Source of the DNA: Clostridia bacterium
Lineage (GTDB): Bacteria > Bacillota_A > Clostridia > Christensenellales > UBA1242
Length of the DNA: 6,723 nucleotides
Reading direction: 5' to 3'
NCBI GenBank assembly: GCA_028701635.1
Contig: JAQVQJ010000072.1
Span: forward strand, 1-6,723
Shown here: positions 1 through 5,436 of the stretch, one piece after another
Position numbering within the stretch: position 1 is the first letter of the stretch
Layout of the letters: each line of letters begins with the position of its first letter
Notes under the pieces: generated by a model
What the model was told of the DNA's origin: nothing
What the model saw: the letters and a program-made list of their open reading frames with translations, nothing else
The model's database searches: none
Made by a program: the position numbers and the translations under genes

Positions 1-9
1 TACCCATAG

Positions 10-33
10 GTAACTGCGTAACATTGTAACATA
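10..33. repeat. Three GTAAC repeats with exact 8-bp period
   Basis: GTAAC occurs at 10-14, 18-22 and 26-30, giving three 8-base units (GTAACTGC, GTAACATT, GTAACATA) at the very start of the window. More units could lie to the left. Iterated short repeats are typical Rep-binding iterons in plasmid and CRESS origins, and a Rep fragment lies nearby, but three 5-base matches are weak evidence. Confidence 0.3.
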
Positions 34-58
34 AAAAAGAGAGAATCTTATTTCTCTC
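33..58 (-). terminator. Intrinsic terminator of the 90-641 gene
   Basis: On the minus strand a perfect 7-bp stem (GAGAGAA / TTCTCTC, 39-58) with a 6-base loop is followed by six T residues (38-33). It lies 31 bases past the stop codon of the minus-strand gene, the expected place for its terminator. Confidence 0.7.
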
Positions 59-89
59 CTTAAATTAAATTTAACACTAAATAATAAAG

Positions 90-641
90 TTATTTTGTTA
101 ACTTTCTTTCTGCGTTTTTGTTCTGTTCGTTTTGAGATAACTGGTCAATTACTTGAAATAATTGTTTCTTTGTTGGTTTGTCAAAATTTCCGTTTGTTTC
201 TTGTAAATATTCTGCTATTGTATTAACTTTGCTCAATTTATCAGACACTAAGGGAGTAAGAATATCTTTTGACCAACTTCTTATAAATTGATTATCATCT
301 TCAAACAATTCTATTATTGATTTTAGCCCTTTATCGCTTGGAGTATAATGACCCCTTAATTCCTTTGTTAATTTACTTGCTTCAACTAAAACTTCAATTC
401 CTCCATTTTTGTCATAAGCTTTTTTTGTCTTTGCCACTATACCTTCACGTAATGATTGGTTTACAAAAGATAATATTTCTTCTTCTTTTAATCCCCAAAC
501 ATCTAATTTTGTTCCATCTTTTTTTACAACATAACAAGGACAAACAATTTCTCCATGCCCTTTTACCATTCTTGCATAAGCATTATTTTGGCTTCGTTCT
601 TCATCAATTTCTTGTTGTGTTTTTTGATAAACTTTTAACAT
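90..641 (-). CDS. Unrecognised 183-residue protein in the Rep island
   Basis: I do not recognise this protein. The start is placed at the ATG at 641, giving MLKVYQKT, because GGAGG (647-651) sits just upstream with a normal gap; a longer reading would only add residues from the leader. The protein is hydrophilic, with no signal peptide or membrane segment. It has a CPC pair near residue 49 (IVCPCYVV) and a C-terminal tail rich in Lys, Gln and Asn (about residues 150-183). The middle looks like mixed alpha/beta and helical sequence without an obvious helix-turn-helix. It is transcribed away from the truncated Rep gene and ends in its own terminator. A plasmid or phage accessory protein is plausible from context, but no function can be assigned. 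Confidence 0.75.
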   Translation of the reverse strand: MLKVYQKTQQEIDEERSQNNAYARMVKGHGEIVCPCYVVKKDGTKLDVWGLKEEEILSFVNQSLREGIVAKTKKAYDKNGGIEVLVEASKLTKELRGHYTPSDKGLKSIIELFEDDNQFIRSWSKDILTPLVSDKLSKVNTIAEYLQETNGNFDKPTKKQLFQVIDQLSQNEQNKNAERKLTK

Positions 642-669
642 TTTCCCCTCCACTTTTTTAATTAATTTA

Positions 670-694
670 ATTATACCCCCCCGCAAAAAGTCAA
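670..694 (-). promoter_or_regulatory. Candidate promoter with G7 spacer for the 90-641 gene
   Basis: The minus strand reads TTGACT (694-689), a 13-base spacer ending in seven G residues (682-676), then a perfect TATAAT (675-670). The -10 is ideal and lies about 29 bases before the ATG, but the spacer is 3 to 4 bases shorter than a normal 16-18. The promoter may be weak or may depend on G-tract length. Confidence 0.45.
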
Positions 695-714
695 GAGTTT
701 TTTTGAAAAATTTT

Positions 715-720
715 TATAAT
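715..720 (+). promoter_or_regulatory. Candidate -10 box upstream of the Rep fragment
   Basis: A perfect TATAAT lies 30 bases before the ATG at 751, with the predicted transcription start near 727. I see no good -35 at 16-18 bases upstream and no extended -10 TG, so this call rests on the hexamer alone in very AT-rich DNA. Confidence 0.3.
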
Positions 721-750
721 ACCATTACAAATATATTAAAAGGAGTAAAA

Positions 751-1002
751 ATGCCAAAATCTACAATGGTTAGGCGTTGGTTATTAACAATAAACAACGA
801 AACACGCTCTGATGAAGAACTTAAAAGATATATTGAAAATTTAGAACATTTTAAATATTGTATGTTTCAGCGTGAAAAAGGCTCAGAAACAGGAACGGAA
901 CATATACAAGCCTTTATTATCTTTTCTATTGGTAAACGACTGGAAACAGTTAAAAACTATTTCCCACGAGCACACTTAGAACAAGTTAATTGTCGCAATT
1001 AA
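751..1002 (+). pseudogene. N-terminal fragment of a CRESS-type rolling-circle Rep
   Basis: This 83-residue reading frame starts at the ATG at 751, preceded by AGGAG (741-745). It resembles the N-terminal endonuclease domain of CRESS-DNA replication proteins, the HUH class found in circoviruses, geminiviruses and related bacterial plasmids. Motif I is WLLTINN (residues 10-16, like the FTLNN block). Motif II is H51-I-Q53 within GTEHIQAFIIF (the HLQ block). The KRLETVKNYFPRAHLE stretch (62-77) matches the segment that usually precedes motif III. The frame stops at residue 83, before the catalytic YxxK motif III, and the helicase domain is absent. No other frame downstream continues the protein, so the 3' part appears deleted rather than frameshifted. 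It should be unable to nick DNA; a retained DNA-binding or repressor role is possible but speculative. Family assignment is fairly secure. Confidence 0.72.
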
Positions 1003-1006
1003 TTTT

Positions 1007-1022
1007 GTTTAATATTTTAAAC
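1007..1022. repeat. Small perfect hairpin after the Rep fragment
   Basis: GTTTAA and TTAAAC form a perfect 6-bp inverted repeat around a TATT loop, starting five bases after the Rep stop. It includes TAATATT, the first seven bases of the classic CRESS origin nonanucleotide TAATATTAC, but the last two bases do not match and there is no T-tract to make it a terminator. It may be chance in AT-rich DNA. Confidence 0.25.
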
Positions 1023-1049
1023 TAAATTTATTCAAATTTAAAAAGGCTA

Positions 1050-1077
1050 TTGACTTTTATTTTTTTTATGGTATATT
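1050..1077 (+). promoter_or_regulatory. Promoter for the 1101-1493 gene
   Basis: TTGACT (1050-1055), a 16-base spacer and TATATT (1072-1077) preceded by TGG, giving an extended -10. The predicted start near 1084 leaves a leader of about 17 bases before the ATG at 1101. The promoter lies inside an open frame extending upstream of that ATG, which supports choosing the later start. Confidence 0.6.
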
Positions 1078-1100
1078 TTTATTATAAAAAGGATAAATAT

Positions 1101-1493
1101 ATGAAAATAATAGAATTTTTTAAAGATTTAGTTTTTCCCCCAAGGTTGTCAGATGAGCGTTTTGATACAGGTCACTATGTTGTAATTAGATATAAGGAAA
1201 TGGAACCACAGACTTGGATTGTCAACGGTAATAAATGCCCAGCGAATACGCAAGAAGAAAGGGATACCTTCAATAAAAACCGTAAGTTTATGCAGGGTGT
1301 TACTAGAGAAGGTTTTTCAATAATAATGTCAGATTACATATATTATTTAAAACAAAATGTTGAAATAATACACAAAGGTAAACTTACAAAAGAAGAAATT
1401 GCTTTCAACGCGGAAGTTGATAAAAGATTAACAGTTAAAAATACTGGAATTAATAAAAAATTAACCATTGAAAATGCTGAACAACAATTATAA
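1101..1493 (+). CDS. Unrecognised 130-residue protein
   Basis: I do not recognise this protein. The start is the ATG at 1101 (MKIIEFFKDL), which has AAGGA (1089-1093) seven bases upstream; the frame is open further upstream, but that part overlaps the promoter. The product is soluble and charged, with no signal peptide or clear membrane segment; YIYYL near residues 79-83 is the most hydrophobic patch after the N-terminus. The C-terminus carries a short internal repeat, KRLTVKN followed by KKLTIEN, about residues 108-125. The gene has its own promoter and terminator, so it is a single-gene transcription unit. It sits where the rest of the Rep gene would be expected. It may be element cargo, but no function can be given. 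Confidence 0.72.
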   Translation: MKIIEFFKDLVFPPRLSDERFDTGHYVVIRYKEMEPQTWIVNGNKCPANTQEERDTFNKNRKFMQGVTREGFSIIMSDYIYYLKQNVEIIHKGKLTKEEIAFNAEVDKRLTVKNTGINKKLTIENAEQQL

Positions 1494-1501
1494 AAATAAA
1501 G

Positions 1502-1523
1502 ACAGGAGCAATCCTGTTTTTTT
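1502..1523 (+). terminator. Intrinsic terminator of the 1101-1493 gene
   Basis: ACAGGA (1502-1507) and TCCTGT (1512-1517) form a 6-bp stem closed by a GCAA tetraloop (GNRA type) and are followed by six further T residues (1518-1523). It begins eight bases after the stop codon. Confidence 0.85.
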
Positions 1524-1602
1524 AAGCTAAACTTATTATTTCAATTTTTTCATATTTTCGATACCTTTTCTTACTCCACCAAGCAATCAATACTCAATTC
1601 AT

Positions 1603-1631
1603 TTGACAATATTTGTTAATAAATATATAAA
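1603..1631 (+). promoter_or_regulatory. Near-consensus sigma70-type promoter of the SDR gene
   Basis: A perfect TTGACA (1603-1608), an exact 17-base spacer and TATAAA (1626-1631). The expected transcription start (about 1638) falls within the AAAGGA ribosome binding site (1637-1642), so the leader would be only about 11 bases. Confidence 0.75.
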
Positions 1632-1648
1632 TAATCAAAGGAAAAATT

Positions 1649-2437
1649 ATGAGTAGAATTGTTATCATTAGTGGCGGGACAAGTGGAATGGGAAAAAAGG
1701 TCGCAGAAAGATTGAGGAAAGATGGCGACATTGTACTTGCTTTTGGAAGAAATCCAGATTTAAAAAATTTAAATGAATTTTCAGTTGATGTTACAAAAGA
1801 ACTAGAAGTAGAAAGTTTTTTTGAAGAAATAAAAAATAAATATGGAAAAATTGATATTCTTATCAATTCTGCTGGTTATGGTATTTCCGGAGCAGCAGAA
1901 ATTGCCAAATTTGATGAAGTGAAGAATCTTTTTAATGTTAATTATTTTGGCACTTTAAAATGCTGTCAATGTGCTCTACCGCTAATGAACGAAGGGGCAA
2001 AAATTATAGATATTAGTTCTTGTTGCGCCATATTTGCAATGCCTTTCCGTATTCACTATTGTGCAAGCAAGGCAGCAGTTTCCATGTTATCATATGGGTT
2101 AAGAATGGAACTATGCGATGCAGAGATTGATGTAACGGTTATCAATCCAGGAGATGTGAAAACAAACTTCATAAAATCTCGAATTAAAAATCTCGAAACT
2201 AACAAAAAGTATGGAGATAAAGTTGCAAACGCACAAGAGTTAGTAGAGAAAAATAATAGCAAAAGAATGTCAGTGGAATATGCTGCTGAAAAGATTTATA
2301 AAATAGTCAATAAAAAGAAAATGAAAGCGATGTATATCATAGGCAGAAAATATAAATTTTTTAATTTTCTACTTCATCTCTTTCCAATTAATTTCTTTCT
2401 AAAAATCTCAAACAAAATCTTCGGCGGGAGACATTAG
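1649..2437 (+). CDS. Short-chain dehydrogenase/reductase, substrate unknown
   Basis: This is a 262-residue classical SDR oxidoreductase of cytoplasmic type. The Rossmann glycine motif is GGTSGMG (residues 9-15). Asn-Ser-Ala-Gly (73-76) replaces the usual NNAG, and N98 is the structural/catalytic Asn. S124 is the likely catalytic Ser in DISSCC, and Y137-C-A-S-K141 is the YxxxK catalytic pair. A PG motif follows (167-168). An Arg (R34) after the second beta strand with no Asp there favours NADP(H); this is inferred from family rules. The C-terminal 30 residues are hydrophobic and aromatic (FFNFLLHLFPINFFLKI), unlike a minimal SDR core, and may form a lid or touch the membrane. The start at 1649 has AAAGGA six bases upstream. 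Family confidence is high, but the substrate cannot be read from sequence. It appears to be transcribed alone. Confidence 0.93.
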   Translation: MSRIVIISGGTSGMGKKVAERLRKDGDIVLAFGRNPDLKNLNEFSVDVTKELEVESFFEEIKNKYGKIDILINSAGYGISGAAEIAKFDEVKNLFNVNYFGTLKCCQCALPLMNEGAKIIDISSCCAIFAMPFRIHYCASKAAVSMLSYGLRMELCDAEIDVTVINPGDVKTNFIKSRIKNLETNKKYGDKVANAQELVEKNNSKRMSVEYAAEKIYKIVNKKKMKAMYIIGRKYKFFNFLLHLFPINFFLKISNKIFGGRH

Positions 2438-2478
2438 CCTCTTTCTTCTAATAAAAAATGAGATTTAAAACATTTATA

Positions 2479-2562
2479 TTCTCCTGTCATTTCGACCGAA
2501 GTAGAGAAATCTCTTTCTTTTTTCTCCTGTCATTTCGACCGAAGTGGAGAAATCTCTTTCTT
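2479..2562. repeat. Two tandem 41-bp copies of an interspersed repeat
   Basis: Copy one (2479-2519) and copy two (2522-2562) are identical except at one base (A2503 versus G2546), offset by 43. Each begins TTCTCCTGTCATTTCGACCG and ends in a small palindrome (GAGAAATCTC). The sequence has much higher G+C than its AT-rich surroundings. It resembles a widespread bacterial interspersed-repeat type with a GTCATT...GAAG...GAGAAATCT pattern; no transposase is encoded here. Confidence 0.8.
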
Positions 2563-2563
2563 A

Positions 2564-2641
2564 TTGTCATTCTGAGCAAAGCGAGGAATCTGTACCAGCT
2601 GAAAAGATTCCTCGGTCACTTCGTCTCCCTCAGAATGACAA
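2564..2641. repeat. Long imperfect hairpin repeat, REP/MITE-like
   Basis: The outer arms TTGTCATTCTGAG (2564-2576) and CTCAGAATGACAA (2629-2641) are perfect complements. The inner arms GAGGAATCT (2583-2591) and AGATTCCTC (2605-2613) are also perfect, leaving a 13-base loop and an asymmetric internal loop. It belongs to the same repeat family as the 41-bp copies just upstream (shared GTCATT and GGAATCT/GAAATCT cores). It could act as a transcription barrier after the SDR gene, since no ordinary terminator is seen there. Confidence 0.8.
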
Positions 2642-2650
2642 GGATTTAGT

Positions 2651-2725
2651 AGTTGTAAAACTTTTATGTAATTCTTAAATTTAAAGAATTAATAGTTATA
2701 AAAACTTCTATTCTTAAATTTTAAA
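2651..2725. repeat. Degenerate tandem duplication in AT-rich spacer
   Basis: AGTTGTAAAACTT...ATTCTTAAATTTAAA (2651-2685) recurs as AGTTATAAAAACTT...ATTCTTAAATTTTAAA (2694-2725) with several changes. The first copy also contains the inverted repeat ATTCTT / AAGAAT. No function is evident. Confidence 0.4.
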
Positions 2726-2751
2726 AAGCATTGATTTTCTATAAATAATTT

Positions 2752-3012
2752 TTAATCAAGCGGTGTAATTTTTAGTCTTACACCAACCTGTTTAACTAAG
2801 TAAAATCCGGCAAAGGTGTTGAATTTTCTTCTAGTTAAAATGGAGCGGGCTCTTTCTATATCATCTGGATTAAATCTCACAGAAATCCCGCATGATACAT
2901 TAATTTGTCGAGGCGTGGAAATAATCATAACCCTTACGCCATAAGATTTAAGTAAGCTAGCAAAAGTTGTTGTTTCTGTCCTTGCCCTGAATACTGCTAA
3001 TCCAAATTCCAT
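2752..3012 (-). CDS. DUF3343 family protein, putative S/Se carrier
   Basis: This is an 86-residue cytoplasmic protein matching the small DUF3343 family, annotated as putative Se/S carrier-like. The family pattern is visible as a beta-strand start with F8-R9, a helix (TTFASLLKSYG, 15-25), then the signature TPRQI...SCGISV (residues 33-45) with the single cysteine C41 as the likely sulfur- or selenium-accepting residue. The C-terminal 25 residues (FAGFYLVKQVGVRLKI) extend past the usual core. The start at 3012 has AGGGG six bases upstream. It is divergent from, and 81 bp away from, a cysteine desulfurase-family gene that could charge such a carrier; this functional link is inference. No terminator is seen after it. 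Family call is good, biochemical role unproven. Confidence 0.8.
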   Translation of the reverse strand: MEFGLAVFRARTETTTFASLLKSYGVRVMIISTPRQINVSCGISVRFNPDDIERARSILTRRKFNTFAGFYLVKQVGVRLKITPLD

Positions 3013-3053
3013 TTTTCACCCCTATTAACAATTTTTCTTCCTATATCACTATA

Positions 3054-3082
3054 TTGAATAGATATAAAAAATGTTATATAAG
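3054..3082 (+). promoter_or_regulatory. Possible promoter of the class V aminotransferase gene
   Basis: TTGAAT (3054-3059), 17 bases, then TATAAG (3077-3082). An overlapping TATATA (3075-3080) is preceded by TGT and could serve as an extended -10. The start would be near 3087-3089, on top of the AAGGA ribosome binding site (3085-3089). An inverted repeat TATATC / GATATA (3042-3066) brackets the -35 and could be an operator, though in such AT-rich DNA this is weak. Confidence 0.4.
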
Positions 3083-3093
3083 AGAAGGAAAAA

Positions 3094-4230
3094 ATGATTT
3101 ATTTAGATAATAGTGCAACAACGAGAAAAAAACCTCAAATTGTAATTGATGCTGTTGTTAAAGGATTAACCATACTTTCTGCAAATCCCGGCAGAAGTGG
3201 ACATATCGCAAGTTTAAAGTTAGCTTTGGCGATAGGAGAAATTAGAGAGAAAATAAAAGATTTTATTGGTGCTCCGCAACCTGAAAATATAATTTTTACC
3301 CAAAATTGCACTGATTCTCTAAATCTTGCAATTTTAGGCTCTGCGAGGAAGGGAGGACATGTTATTACAACCGCTTTCGAACACAATTCAACTTTAAGAC
3401 CTCTCTTTGAATTGCAAAAAAAAGGAATCATTGAATTAACAGTTGTTAAACCTAAAAATACTTTTGAAATCACTCGCGAAGATATTGAGCCCTACATCAA
3501 AGAAAACACGTATTTGGTAACAACTATTCACGTTTCAAATGTTGATGGAGCAAAATCCAATATAAATGAGATTGGAAAGTTATGCAAAGATAGAGGATTA
3601 CTCTACCTTGTAGATGCCGCCCAATCTGCTGGCCACGAATGTATAAATATGCAAAAACAAAACATCAGTCTACTCGCCCTTGCTGGACATAAAGGACTGC
3701 TTGGACCTCAAGGAATTGGAGTTCTTGCCATTGGCGAAGATGTAAGATTGAATCCTATTAGATATGGCGGAACAGGAACTGAATCAATAAGGACATATCA
3801 GCCTAGCGAAATGCCAGAATGTTTTGAGAGCGGAACTATAGCTGGTGCAAATATATTGGGTCTAGGTGCTGGCGTAGATTTTGTTATAAAAAACGAAAAC
3901 AATATAAAAGAAAAAACAGAAAAATTGACAGTAAAATTAATACAAGAACTTAAAAAAATAAAGGGAATAAAAGTATATACCGATATTAGAAATCTCAATG
4001 GGGTTGTGGGCTTTAATATTAGAAATATTGACTCAACCATTGTAAGCGAATACCTAAATGAAAAATATAAAATCTGTGTTAGAAGTGGGCTTCATTGCGC
4101 CCCATTAAAACATAGACACTGGAATACAATAGAACAAGGAATTATTAGAGTTTCATTATCATATTTTAATACCGAAGAAGATATAAATCAATTAATTTAT
4201 GCGTTAAAAAAGTTTATTGAGATAATATAA
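3094..4230 (+). CDS. Cysteine desulfurase family protein (class V aminotransferase)
   Basis: This is a full-length 378-residue PLP enzyme of the NifS/SufS-like group; its overall pattern fits the single-gene 'cysteine desulfurase family protein' clade. It begins with MIYLDNSATT, typical of the fold. E96-H97-N-S carries the His that stacks on PLP. D174 and Q177 in VDAAQSAGH bind the cofactor. K200 in AGHKGLLGPQG is the Schiff-base lysine. ESGT (245-248) is conserved. C335 in RSGLHCAPLKHR is the catalytic cysteine that would take sulfur from L-cysteine (or selenium from selenocysteine). All key residues are present. The start has AAGGA upstream. No IscU/SufU-type scaffold gene is in the window, but a DUF3343 gene lies divergently next door, suggesting sulfur or selenium delivery rather than housekeeping Fe-S assembly. 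That role is inferred; cysteine versus selenocysteine substrate cannot be told. Confidence 0.92.
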   Translation: MIYLDNSATTRKKPQIVIDAVVKGLTILSANPGRSGHIASLKLALAIGEIREKIKDFIGAPQPENIIFTQNCTDSLNLAILGSARKGGHVITTAFEHNSTLRPLFELQKKGIIELTVVKPKNTFEITREDIEPYIKENTYLVTTIHVSNVDGAKSNINEIGKLCKDRGLLYLVDAAQSAGHECINMQKQNISLLALAGHKGLLGPQGIGVLAIGEDVRLNPIRYGGTGTESIRTYQPSEMPECFESGTIAGANILGLGAGVDFVIKNENNIKEKTEKLTVKLIQELKKIKGIKVYTDIRNLNGVVGFNIRNIDSTIVSEYLNEKYKICVRSGLHCAPLKHRHWNTIEQGIIRVSLSYFNTEEDINQLIYALKKFIEII

Positions 4231-4233
4231 TCT

Positions 4234-4249
4234 TTGTATATTTATACAA
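4234..4249. terminator. Weak hairpin between convergent genes
   Basis: TTGTAT and ATACAA form a 6-7 bp AT-rich inverted repeat in the 27-bp gap between the convergent desulfurase and ligase genes. It could help end both transcripts, but neither strand has a proper T-tract after it. Confidence 0.3.
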
Positions 4250-4257
4250 TTCTACTT

Positions 4258-5436
4258 TTATTTATTCATTTTATTTGAATTTCCAAAATCAACAAGAGCT
4301 TGGGATTCATAGGAAAATTTATTGCAATTTTTCTTTGCTTTTTCTTTTTTTGCAATATCTATTAATCTATTTAAAAAATCCTTAAAACTATACCCTTGTT
4401 CCTTAAAAAGATAGTAAGCGAGCGAACCCGGAATAGAGTTTAATTCATTGAGATAAATTTGATTTGTTTTTTTATCGACTAAAAAGTCAATTCTTACAAC
4501 TCCACTACAATTAAAAACACGAAAAGTCTTTTCAGCTATTTTTTGAATTTTCTCTTCTATTTCCTTTGATAACTTTTGAGATTCTTCTTTAATTTTATTA
4601 TTTTTTTTACTCTCTTCTTTATTTCTCTGTGTATACTTCTCATTAAAACTTAAAAATTCACTCCAAGATTTTGGGTACTCAATTTTTGATGCCGTTTGAT
4701 ACTCTGTGTTACCAAAAACAGCACAATTCACTTCAACATTATTTTCTATACCTTCTTCGGCTAATATTCTGCTATCATAATTTATCGCAATATCAATAGC
4801 CTGTTCTAATTCTTCTTTATTTTTGCATTTTGATATTCCAATACTGCTCCCTAAATTTGCGGGTTTAATAAAAATTGGATAAGCAAGTTTATCTTCTATC
4901 TTTTCAATTACTTCATTGAATTTTAAGAGAAAATCACTCCTATTAAAGAAATAATATTTTACAGTTTGAATCTCATTTGCAATAAATATATCTTTCATAA
5001 TAATTTTATCCATACTTATTGCACTAGATGTAACGCCAGACGATGTATAAGGTATATTTGCCAATTCTAACACACCTTGCAATGTGCCGTCTTCGCCATT
5101 CATTCCATGACAACATAAAACAGCACAATCAACTTTTATATACGGTTTAAATTTTTCTTTTTTGGAGTTTTTAGAAATAAACAGAAAATTACTTCCAACT
5201 TTAAACATAACTTTTTTAATTTCTTTATCATTTAAATTAAAGTTAGCAAAAGTTTCGACTTTTCCTAATTTATCCCCCATAAACATTTCGCCATTTCTAT
5301 AAATATAAATAGGAAAAACGTTATATTTTTCTCTATCTACATTAGCAAAAGCCTGCAATCCTGTAATTATCGAAATGTCATGTTCAGTACTTTTTCCACC
5401 AAAAACAACAACCACATTTTCTTTTATATTCTGCAT
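4258..5436 (-). CDS. D-alanine-D-X ligase, VanG/Ddl-like (ATP-grasp)
   Basis: This 392-residue cytoplasmic ligase would join D-Ala to a second D-amino acid (Ala or Ser) or hydroxy acid for peptidoglycan precursors, using ATP. Ddl family motifs appear in order: FGGKSTEHD (12-20), CHGMNGEDGTLQG (109-121), MDK (142-144), KPANLGSS (191-198) of the ATP-grasp, EVN (235-237), EKY (266-268) of the omega loop, and the metal ligands D317, E331 and N333 with NSIPGSLAYYLF (333-344). The GSLAYYLF ending resembles VanG-type and related Clostridia ligases. It is longer than a typical Ddl (about 300-370). Residues 270-300, where the loop with an IPA-like motif normally closes the active site, are Lys/Glu/Asn-rich. 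The second substrate cannot be assigned, and no vanT, vanXY or vanRS is adjacent, so it should not be called a resistance gene. The ribosome binding site lies in the upstream terminator hairpin. Confidence 0.88.
   Translation of the reverse strand: MQNIKENVVVVFGGKSTEHDISIITGLQAFANVDREKYNVFPIYIYRNGEMFMGDKLGKVETFANFNLNDKEIKKVMFKVGSNFLFISKNSKKEKFKPYIKVDCAVLCCHGMNGEDGTLQGVLELANIPYTSSGVTSSAISMDKIIMKDIFIANEIQTVKYYFFNRSDFLLKFNEVIEKIEDKLAYPIFIKPANLGSSIGISKCKNKEELEQAIDIAINYDSRILAEEGIENNVEVNCAVFGNTEYQTASKIEYPKSWSEFLSFNEKYTQRNKEESKKNNKIKEESQKLSKEIEEKIQKIAEKTFRVFNCSGVVRIDFLVDKKTNQIYLNELNSIPGSLAYYLFKEQGYSFKDFLNRLIDIAKKEKAKKNCNKFSYESQALVDFGNSNKMNK

Larger units (their letters stand above)
1..1523. mobile_element. 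Probable remnant of a CRESS-Rep plasmid or virus-like element
   Basis: This block is grouped by inference. It contains a truncated CRESS-type Rep gene and two flanking genes I do not recognise, each bounded by its own signals. The left gene ends in an intrinsic terminator at 33-58 and the right gene in one at 1502-1523, after which chromosomal-type metabolic genes begin. There is no visible integrase, transposase, tRNA gene or terminal repeat that would fix the ends, and the left edge is the window edge, so the limits are nominal. What is seen directly is the Rep fragment and the two orphan genes; their membership in one element is a guess. Confidence 0.3.
2438..2751. other. Gene-free repeat-bearing spacer
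   Basis: This 314-bp stretch holds no credible gene. It contains the two 41-bp direct repeats and the hairpin repeat listed separately, followed by about 110 bp of very AT-rich DNA with a degenerate tandem duplication. A short frame through the repeats is an artefact of the repeat sequence. Confidence 0.75.

Noticed and set aside
317..661. Plus-strand frame of 114 Leu/Phe-rich residues resembling a membrane protein
   Set aside because: It is the antisense shadow of the minus-strand gene at 90-641, which has a proper ribosome binding site and terminator.
703..750. A TTG start at 703 adding 16 residues to the Rep fragment
   Set aside because: The extension overlaps the TATAAT at 715-720, has no ribosome binding site, and the ATG at 751 has AGGAG and matches the usual start of Rep just before motif I.
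2458..2649. A 63-residue plus-strand reading frame rich in Arg, Ser, Phe and Leu
   Set aside because: It is the translation of the interspersed repeats themselves (the RSREIS / PKWRNL / KARNL segments correspond to repeat units), has no ribosome binding site, and is a typical spurious gene call over such repeats.
2650..2690. A TTATGTAA sequence resembling the XerD half of a dif site, which could mark Xer-mediated integration
   Set aside because: The matching XerC half at the required distance is absent; only the short half-site agrees, which is expected by chance in this AT-rich spacer.
4258..5436. Calling the ligase a vancomycin-resistance gene (vanG)
   Set aside because: No serine racemase, VanXY peptidase or VanRS regulators are adjacent in the window, and acceptor specificity cannot be read from the sequence; VanG-like ligases are common in Clostridia without resistance.
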